Assembly: GCA_965183835.1 (NCBI GenBank)
Contig: CBCYME010000004.1
Coordinates: 310,001 to 374,000, forward strand
Reading direction: 5' to 3'
Source: OMPR01 sp965183835
Lineage (GTDB): Bacteria > Pseudomonadota > Alphaproteobacteria > Rhodobacterales > Rhodobacteraceae
DNA length: 64,000 nt
Position numbers and translations under genes: made by a program. The notes beneath the pieces were generated by a model. The model was not told the origin of the DNA and ran no database searches. It saw only the letters and a program-made list of their open reading frames with translations. Shown piece after piece: positions 58,743 to 64,000 of the stretch (position 1 is its first letter; each line of letters opens with the position of its first letter).

Positions 58743-61361
58743 ATGGACTTGAATAAGTTCACTGAACGCGCACGTGGTTTCGTGCAGGCCGCGCAAACCA
58801 TTGCCCTGCGCGAAGAACACCAGCGACTGACCCCAGAACATATTCTCAAGGCTCTGATGGACGACGATCAGGGGCTGGCCAGCAACCTGATTACCCGCGC
58901 CGGTGGGGCCCCTCAGCGTGTCACTGACGCGTTGGAAACAGCCCTGTCCAAGCAGTCCAAAGTCAGCGGCGACGCCGGGCAGGTCTATCTGGATACCCAA
59001 ACCGCCAAGGTCCTGACCGAGGCCGAGAAACTCGCTGAAAAAGCAGGCGACAGCTATGTGCCCGTCGAACGCGTCCTGATGGCTCTGTGCATGGTGAAAT
59101 CCAAAGCCAAGGACGCCTTGGATGCCGGTGGTGTCAGCGCGCAAAAGCTGAACGAGGCGATCAACGACATCCGCAAAGGCCGCACCGCTGATACAGCAAG
59201 TGCCGAGGATGGCTATGACGCCCTCAAGAAATACGCCCGTGATCTGACCGAGGCCGCCGCCGAAGGCAAAATTGACCCGATCATTGGCCGTGACGAAGAA
59301 ATCCGCCGCTCGATGCAGGTGCTCAGCCGTCGGACCAAGAACAACCCGGTCCTGATCGGGGAACCCGGCGTTGGTAAAACCGCAATTGCCGAGGGCATGG
59401 CCCTGCGCATCATCAACGGTGATGTGCCCGAATCCCTGCGCGACAAGAAACTGCTGTCGCTGGACATGGGCGCGTTGATCGCCGGTGCCAAATATCGTGG
59501 CGAATTCGAAGAGCGCCTCAAGGCCGTCCTGACCGAAGTCACCGAGGCCGCGGGCGAAATCATCCTGTTCATCGACGAGATGCACACCCTTGTGGGCGCG
59601 GGGAAATCCGACGGTGCGATGGATGCGGCGAACCTGATCAAGCCAGCGCTGGCGCGCGGCGAACTGCATTGTATCGGCGCAACCACGCTGGATGAATATC
59701 GCAAATACGTAGAAAAAGACGCGGCTCTGGCCCGCCGGTTCCAGCCGGTCATGGTCACCGAACCCACCGTCGAAGACACCATTTCGATCCTGCGCGGTAT
59801 CAAAGAGAAATACGAACTCCACCACGGGGTCCGCATCGCCGACGCCGCGCTGGTGTCAGCGGCCACGCTCTCGCACCGCTACATCACCGACCGCTTCTTG
59901 CCGGACAAAGCCATCGACCTTGTGGATGAGGCTGCCAGCCGCTTGCGGATGGAGGTGGACTCCAAACCCGAGGAGCTCGATCAGCTCGACCGCCAGATCA
60001 TGCAAATGCAGATCGAAGAGGCCGCGCTGAAACTCGAAGACGATGCGGCCTCCAAGGACCGGCTGGAAACCTTGCAAAAGGATCTCGCCGAGCTGCAGGA
60101 AAAATCCGCCGAGATGACCGCCCAGTGGCAGGCCGAACGCGATAAACTCGCGGGCGCGCGTGACATCAAGGAACACCTCGACCGGGCGCGGGCCGAACTG
60201 GACATCGCCAAACGCGAGGGCAACCTGGCCAAAGCCGGGGAGCTGTCCTATGGCGTGATCCCGGATCTGGAAAAGCAACTGGCTGACGCCGAAGCCCGCG
60301 GTGACGAGGGCAAGCTGGTCGAAGAGGCCGTGCGCCCCGAACAGATCGCCGCCGTGGTCGAACGCTGGACCGGTATCCCGACCTCGAAAATGCTCGAGGG
60401 CGAGCGCGAAAAGCTGCTCCGGATGGAGGACGACCTGCACCGCCGCGTGATCGGCCAGCACTCGGCCGTGACCGCCGTGTCCAACGCCGTGCGCCGTGCG
60501 CGCGCCGGGCTGAACGACGAAAGCCGCCCGCTGGGCAGCTTCCTGTTCCTCGGCCCAACCGGTGTGGGGAAAACCGAACTGACCAAGGCCGTGGCCGATT
60601 TCCTCTTTGATGACGACAGCGCCATGGTGCGCATCGACATGTCCGAATTCATGGAGAAACACGCCGTCGCCCGTCTGATCGGTGCCCCTCCCGGCTATGT
60701 CGGCTACGACGAAGGCGGTGTTCTGACCGAGGCCGTGCGCCGTCGCCCCTATCAGGTGGTCCTGTTTGACGAGGTGGAAAAAGCCCACCCCGACGTGTTC
60801 AACGTGCTGCTTCAGGTGCTCGATGATGGCGTTTTGACCGATGGTCAGGGCCGCACCGTGGACTTCAAGCAGACGCTGATCGTGCTGACCTCCAACCTTG
60901 GGGCACAGGCGCTTAGCCAACTGCCTGATGGTGCGGATGCTGCCGACGCGCGGCGCGATGTGATGGATGCGGTGCGGGCCCACTTCCGCCCCGAATTCCT
61001 TAACCGTCTGGACGAGACGATCATCTTTGACCGTCTGGCCCGTGCCGATATGGATGGCATCGTTGATATCCAGCTGGGTCGTTTGAAAAAGCGCCTCGCT
61101 GGTCGCAAGATCGCGCTGGAGCTGGACGAGGCTGCCAAAACTTGGCTCGCCGACGAAGGCTACGATCCGGTGTTTGGTGCGCGTCCGCTCAAGCGGGTGA
61201 TTCAACGGGCGCTGCAAAACGAGCTGGCCGAGCTGATCCTGTCGGGCGATGTCAAAGACGGCGACATCCTCCCGGTCTCAGCGGGTACCGACGGTCTCAT
61301 CATTGGCGACCGCCTCGGCACCACCGACCGGCCCCGCCCGGACGACGCGGTCGTCCACTAA
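58743..61361 (+). CDS. clpB: ATP-dependent chaperone ClpB
   Basis: 872-residue disaggregase that works with DnaK to extract proteins from aggregates. An N-domain (about 1-145) precedes NBD1 (Walker A GEPGVGKTA, Walker B ILFIDEMHT). A coiled-coil middle domain (about 405-525, rich in E, K and L) and NBD2 follow (Walker A GPTGVGKTE, Walker B VVLFDEVEKAHPD). Length is normal. It lacks the ClpP-binding loop of ClpA. A sigma-32-type promoter lies upstream and a strong terminator downstream, so it is a monocistronic heat-shock gene. AAGGAGAG precedes the ATG. Confidence 0.97.
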   Translation: MDLNKFTERARGFVQAAQTIALREEHQRLTPEHILKALMDDDQGLASNLITRAGGAPQRVTDALETALSKQSKVSGDAGQVYLDTQTAKVLTEAEKLAEKAGDSYVPVERVLMALCMVKSKAKDALDAGGVSAQKLNEAINDIRKGRTADTASAEDGYDALKKYARDLTEAAAEGKIDPIIGRDEEIRRSMQVLSRRTKNNPVLIGEPGVGKTAIAEGMALRIINGDVPESLRDKKLLSLDMGALIAGAKYRGEFEERLKAVLTEVTEAAGEIILFIDEMHTLVGAGKSDGAMDAANLIKPALARGELHCIGATTLDEYRKYVEKDAALARRFQPVMVTEPTVEDTISILRGIKEKYELHHGVRIADAALVSAATLSHRYITDRFLPDKAIDLVDEAASRLRMEVDSKPEELDQLDRQIMQMQIEEAALKLEDDAASKDRLETLQKDLAELQEKSAEMTAQWQAERDKLAGARDIKEHLDRARAELDIAKREGNLAKAGELSYGVIPDLEKQLADAEARGDEGKLVEEAVRPEQIAAVVERWTGIPTSKMLEGEREKLLRMEDDLHRRVIGQHSAVTAVSNAVRRARAGLNDESRPLGSFLFLGPTGVGKTELTKAVADFLFDDDSAMVRIDMSEFMEKHAVARLIGAPPGYVGYDEGGVLTEAVRRRPYQVVLFDEVEKAHPDVFNVLLQVLDDGVLTDGQGRTVDFKQTLIVLTSNLGAQALSQLPDGADAADARRDVMDAVRAHFRPEFLNRLDETIIFDRLARADMDGIVDIQLGRLKKRLAGRKIALELDEAAKTWLADEGYDPVFGARPLKRVIQRALQNELAELILSGDVKDGDILPVSAGTDGLIIGDRLGTTDRPRPDDAVVH

Positions 61362-61384
61362 CACCGGCTCGGTTCCAAATCCCC

Positions 61385-61414
61385 AAAGCCCGCCAAACAT
61401 GGCGGGCTTTTTTT
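61385..61414 (+). terminator. intrinsic terminator of clpB
   Basis: AAAGCCCGCCA, loop AACA, TGGCGGGCTTT, then TTTT: a perfect 11-bp stem with a T-run, 24 nt after the stop. Confidence 0.95.
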
Positions 61415-61513
61415 GCCCAACCTTCCCTTCACAACCCCCACACATCATTAGGGCCGCGTCCGATTCTCGGAGGGTCGGGCTTTAAGCTCGGGCTAAAGGC
61501 ACCAAACCCCGCA

Positions 61514-62107
61514 TCACGCTGCAACGGTTCCATACCCTTTGACCTGAGTGATCCACTGCTCGATCTTGGCCGGTTTCGGATCGCTCGCGCCGGTAAAATG
61601 CGTGAAACGTGCGGGCTTAATCCCAACAAAGCCAAGAATCTGATCCCGCAACTGACGCAGCATGGCATTGTGATAAACCAAGCGCATGAAAAAGTTGGGC
61701 GTATCAGACGTCATAATCACGCGCCCGGTTCGCCCAGTCAGCATAGGCGATGGCATACCGATCCAATTTGTCTCGCGGGTATCAAAGGCTCTGCCAGGAA
61801 GAAGCGCGCGATCGAACAACCCCTTCAACTTTGCGGGGACTCCGCCCCACCACATCGGGGTGGTGAGCACCATATGCTGGCTCCATTCGATGTCCGCCAA
61901 TACCTGCTCAAGTTCCGCTTCGAGCGGCTTTTGAACACTATAGCCCCCGTACCCGAAATCGGGATCGAACGAAATATTGTGCAAGTGCGTCAGCCGGACT
62001 TCGTGACCAGCCTCCTGTGCGGCTTGCGCGTAACTCTCAGCAAGGGTTCGATTTAATGAGTTTTCTGCCGGGTGACCATTGAGAATGAAGATGCGTTTCT
62101 GTGCCAT
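61514..62107 (-). CDS. flavodoxin-fold NAD(P)H-dependent oxidoreductase
   Basis: 197 residues of the NQO1/KefF/MdaB-like family: FILNGHPAENSLNRTLAESY (FMN phosphate loop) and TTPMWWGGVPAKLKGLFDR, the conserved flavin and substrate segment. Probably reduces quinones or nitro compounds by two electrons. It is divergent from a TetR gene, and three copies of a 12-bp palindrome lie between them. Confidence 0.9.
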   Translation of the reverse strand: MAQKRIFILNGHPAENSLNRTLAESYAQAAQEAGHEVRLTHLHNISFDPDFGYGGYSVQKPLEAELEQVLADIEWSQHMVLTTPMWWGGVPAKLKGLFDRALLPGRAFDTRETNWIGMPSPMLTGRTGRVIMTSDTPNFFMRLVYHNAMLRQLRDQILGFVGIKPARFTHFTGASDPKPAKIEQWITQVKGYGTVAA

Positions 62108-62122
62108 GAGACTCTCCTAAAT

Positions 62123-62186
62123 TGACCGTGGTCAGTTTGCTAGATGTATAAATGACCGCGGTCAATAAAATATTTGACCGCAGTCA
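62123..62186. promoter_or_regulatory. three TGACCG-type palindromic operators
   Basis: TGACCGTGGTCA (62123-62134), TGACCGCGGTCA (62153-62164, perfect) and TGACCGCAGTCA (62175-62186), all fitting TGACCGNNGTCA. Starts are 30 and 22 nt apart. They fill the gap between the divergent oxidoreductase and TetR genes, so TetR binding with control in both directions is very likely. Confidence 0.82.
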
Positions 62187-62207
62187 TTTTTTTTGCCAAA
62201 AGAAGCC

Positions 62208-62792
62208 ATGGCAAGAGCACAGCAACAGCGCACACTGAAAACCCGAGCCCGCCTTATCGCGGCCTCCGAAGACATCATTGAACAGCGGGGGTTCGAAAAC
62301 CTGCGTGTTGAAGACGTCGTATCGCTGGCCGGCACAGCCAAAGGCACGTTCTTTACCCATTTCAAAGACAAAGACGCGCTAATGGATTTGATAATCGGTG
62401 GAATGATCAATCAGCATCTCGACACGTTAGAGGCCGGTGCAGCGCCGAACACGGTTCAGGAAATGGTTGGGGCGCTCCTGCCGCTGTGCAATTTCATGAT
62501 CAGCGAACGGTATGTTTTTGATCTCATCCTCCGCCATTCAGGGGCAGCAGCAAAAGAAGAGATCGGCCCGATTGCCCAAACATTTGACCGTCAGGTAAGG
62601 GTCTTGGCGCAGTGGCTATCTGACGGTCAGTTTCGCAAAGACGTGCCCGCAATGATCTTGGCCGAAGGCATTCAAGCCTTTGCTGTGCAATGCATGGCCC
62701 TTCATTTCTGCGCAATCAATAGTGAAGAGCCGATGCAGGCGCGGTTTAGCATGTATCTGGACGCATGGTTGAACCCGAAAATGGCGTCATAA
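62208..62792 (+). CDS. TetR family regulator
   Basis: 194 residues. Helix-turn-helix at about 10-55 (RLIAASEDIIEQRGFENLRV, then TAKGTFFTHFKDKDALMD). The C-terminal ligand domain contains two Cys (in AVQCMALHFCAINSE), possible redox or electrophile sensors. I use ATG 62208 with AGAAG upstream; a TTG at 62193 is possible. Divergent from the oxidoreductase and preceded by three operator copies. Confidence 0.9.
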   Translation: MARAQQQRTLKTRARLIAASEDIIEQRGFENLRVEDVVSLAGTAKGTFFTHFKDKDALMDLIIGGMINQHLDTLEAGAAPNTVQEMVGALLPLCNFMISERYVFDLILRHSGAAAKEEIGPIAQTFDRQVRVLAQWLSDGQFRKDVPAMILAEGIQAFAVQCMALHFCAINSEEPMQARFSMYLDAWLNPKMAS

Positions 62793-62931
62793 ACACACCC
62801 GGTACGAAATCCCCTCAGCGTCGAAAAATGCCTCAAACCCGGTTTGATACAAGGGCCCCTCATCCGCGTGTGACAGATCCGTTTTACTAAGCAACCTATG
62901 CAACTTTGTGCGTTCATGTTGGCTGTGGCGC

Positions 62932-63798
62932 CTATTCGATGGCACCCTTGAATGTCGCCGTCAGGCGCTTGTTCAACATCGCATGCGGCTCTATCGCGCG
63001 TTGATAGTGCAGGTCCGCAAATGCCGCGATATCGTTGAATAAAACCCGAGCCTTCCCATCATCGCCTTCATAAACCAACAGCTTCTGGCAAAACGCGTCC
63101 AAACCAATTGCTGGAAATTCGGCCATCGCAACGCCCCCCGGCGCAGGGCCGCCAAACAAAAGCAGTTGCGCCGGTACCAGTTCAACACCAAATGCTTTCG
63201 CTTCGCTTTGGAAATCGATCTCGCCAAACCAGATCGTATCTGATTGCGCGGTGATGGTTTCTTTTAGTCGCGCAACGGTTTCAGCAACCCCGTACTGCGA
63301 TCGCAACTCCAACACAGCAAAATCTTTATCAACGCGCGTTGATTCAACCTTTTGCGCAGAGAGGTCTGGCACTTGCTCGAAAACCGCCACTAAGTGATCA
63401 TCCATTTTAGCAAGCAAAGGCGCATCCGTTATGCCATGTCTCTTGGCCAAAAAATCAGATGATGTGTAGAGCAGGGACAAAGCGCCTGCCTCATCAAAGG
63501 ACAGCGCGCGAAAAGGCAGATCAAGTCCTGCTCTGATTTCATGCTTCATAATTTCAGCATTCAAACCCGGATCGGAAAACAATTGCACACGGGACGGTGG
63601 CATTTCCACGTTCTCTGCGGCGGCTAATCTCGCATGATCTATCTGGATGATTTCCGTCAGCCCGGCATTCTGAACCGCCTCTTTGACGGTCTCGAAAGAT
63701 TGATCAACCTTCATTTGGTTCGAGATATCAGCGTTTGCTGCAACACTCAAAGAGAGGGTGATAAATGAAGCAAGAACGACGCGCAAAAGCAGAGCCAT
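62932..63798 (-). CDS. exported protein with two DUF302 domains
   Basis: 288 residues with signal peptide (RVVLASFITLSLSVAANA). Two DUF302-like repeats: the first (about 30-150) has VDQSFETVKEAVQNAGLTEI and RALSFDEAGALSLLYTS; the second (about 155-280) has STRVDKDFAVLELRS, GVELVPAQLLLFGGP and LPVYEGDDGK-like LLVYEGDDGKARVLFND. Function unknown; DUF302 proteins are often periplasmic or cytoplasmic and bind small ligands. It lies 27 nt downstream of a DUF4345-like membrane gene. Confidence 0.83.
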   Translation of the reverse strand: MALLLRVVLASFITLSLSVAANADISNQMKVDQSFETVKEAVQNAGLTEIIQIDHARLAAAENVEMPPSRVQLFSDPGLNAEIMKHEIRAGLDLPFRALSFDEAGALSLLYTSSDFLAKRHGITDAPLLAKMDDHLVAVFEQVPDLSAQKVESTRVDKDFAVLELRSQYGVAETVARLKETITAQSDTIWFGEIDFQSEAKAFGVELVPAQLLLFGGPAPGGVAMAEFPAIGLDAFCQKLLVYEGDDGKARVLFNDIAAFADLHYQRAIEPHAMLNKRLTATFKGAIE

Positions 63799-63825
63799 GC
63801 AATTCTCCAGTTTCTGTGTTTACGT

Positions 63826-64000
63826 TTACTTCCGTAGGGCAATGAACGCCAATGCTGCAAAAACGATTTCCGCCAACAAATAGGCAATCAGAACAACATT
63901 CGGCATGCCATCAATGATCAAGCTCGCAATTCGACCAGCGGCCAACCCACTCATGAAAATCAAAACACCCCACAAGGCAGGGACCCGCAGCGACGACATG
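63826..64000 (-). CDS. DUF4345-like membrane protein, C-terminal part (runs off the window)
   Basis: The last 58 codons are inside the window: LRVPALWGVLIFMSGLAAGR, then SLIIDGMPN and a final hydrophobic helix ending ALRK. The layout with an arginine after the glycine-rich helix resembles the DUF4345 membrane family. The 5-prime end lies beyond position 64000. Same strand as the DUF302 gene, likely one operon. Confidence 0.6.
   Translation of the reverse strand, partial: MSSLRVPALWGVLIFMSGLAAGRIASLIIDGMPNVVLIAYLLAEIVFAALAFIALRK

Noticed and set aside
59856..61217. 453-codon leftward open frame opposite clpB
   Set aside because: Antisense of a highly conserved GC-rich gene; no family motif and no start signal. 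The frame at 58647-59825 is rejected for the same reason.
1..64000. CRISPR arrays, prophage, integrative elements, secondary-metabolite or defence clusters
   Set aside because: No regularly spaced repeats, integrase, phage structural genes, NRPS/PKS modules or known defence genes were seen in the translated frames.

Overview
The window looks like a chromosomal segment of an alphaproteobacterium of the Rhodobacterales (Roseobacter/Ruegeria-like). The basis is moderately high GC, the gene families (deoC next to a double-domain aldehyde dehydrogenase, a saccharopine-type lysine pathway, DinB with an N-terminal zinc ribbon, a 41-residue L36 without the zinc cysteines) and an RpoH-type promoter before clpB. 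No prophage, integrase, CRISPR array or rRNA is visible. Assignments rest on reading motifs by eye; no database search was run.

Layout. 0-5 kb: a pair of exported M16 peptidase-like proteins (one active, one lacking the zinc motif), then an AraC regulator divergent from a Tat-exported isochorismatase-family hydrolase. 5-9.3 kb: leftward deoC, fused aldehyde dehydrogenase and an SDR. 9.4-13.4 kb: a TroABCD/SitABCD-type metal ABC transporter behind a Fur/Mur-like double palindrome. 13.6-19.2 kb: mutL, rmuC, an ICL/PEP-mutase-family enzyme, ada and a DUF3775 protein. 19.2-23 kb: a compact leftward operon (histidine phosphatase, GST, lysine-forming saccharopine dehydrogenase, SemiSWEET half-transporter, second saccharopine dehydrogenase). 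23-26.4 kb: M20 amidohydrolase, GDSL hydrolase, DUF1330, LysR regulator.

26.5-38.3 kb holds the largest system. A response regulator and hybrid histidine kinase are divergent from an operon encoding a long-chain acyl-CoA synthetase, a complete LivGHMKF-type ABC importer with a small unknown membrane protein inserted, and a PaaK-like adenylate-forming protein. This fits uptake and CoA activation of a hydrophobic or aromatic carboxylate. 38.3-45.4 kb: ArsR-controlled old-yellow-enzyme homologue, YiaV/YiaW-like membrane pair, ferric-iron permease and binding protein (no ATPase gene here) around a GNAT and an XRE-cupin regulator.

45.4-54.5 kb is an accessory region: an IS3 remnant, a DUF1348 gene broken by one stop codon, a WYL-regulator remnant, a five-gene redox/electrophile operon divergent from an HxlR regulator, a glyoxalase with an altered metal ligand, and a duplicated YdhR-like protein that may have lost a Tat leader by frameshift. 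54.5-64 kb returns to core genes (rpmJ, tRNA-Val, N-formylglutamate amidohydrolase, dinB, pyrF, clpB). It also holds a candidate small RNA between pyrF and dinB, a TetR/flavodoxin-reductase pair with three identical-type operators, and a tandem DUF302 protein.
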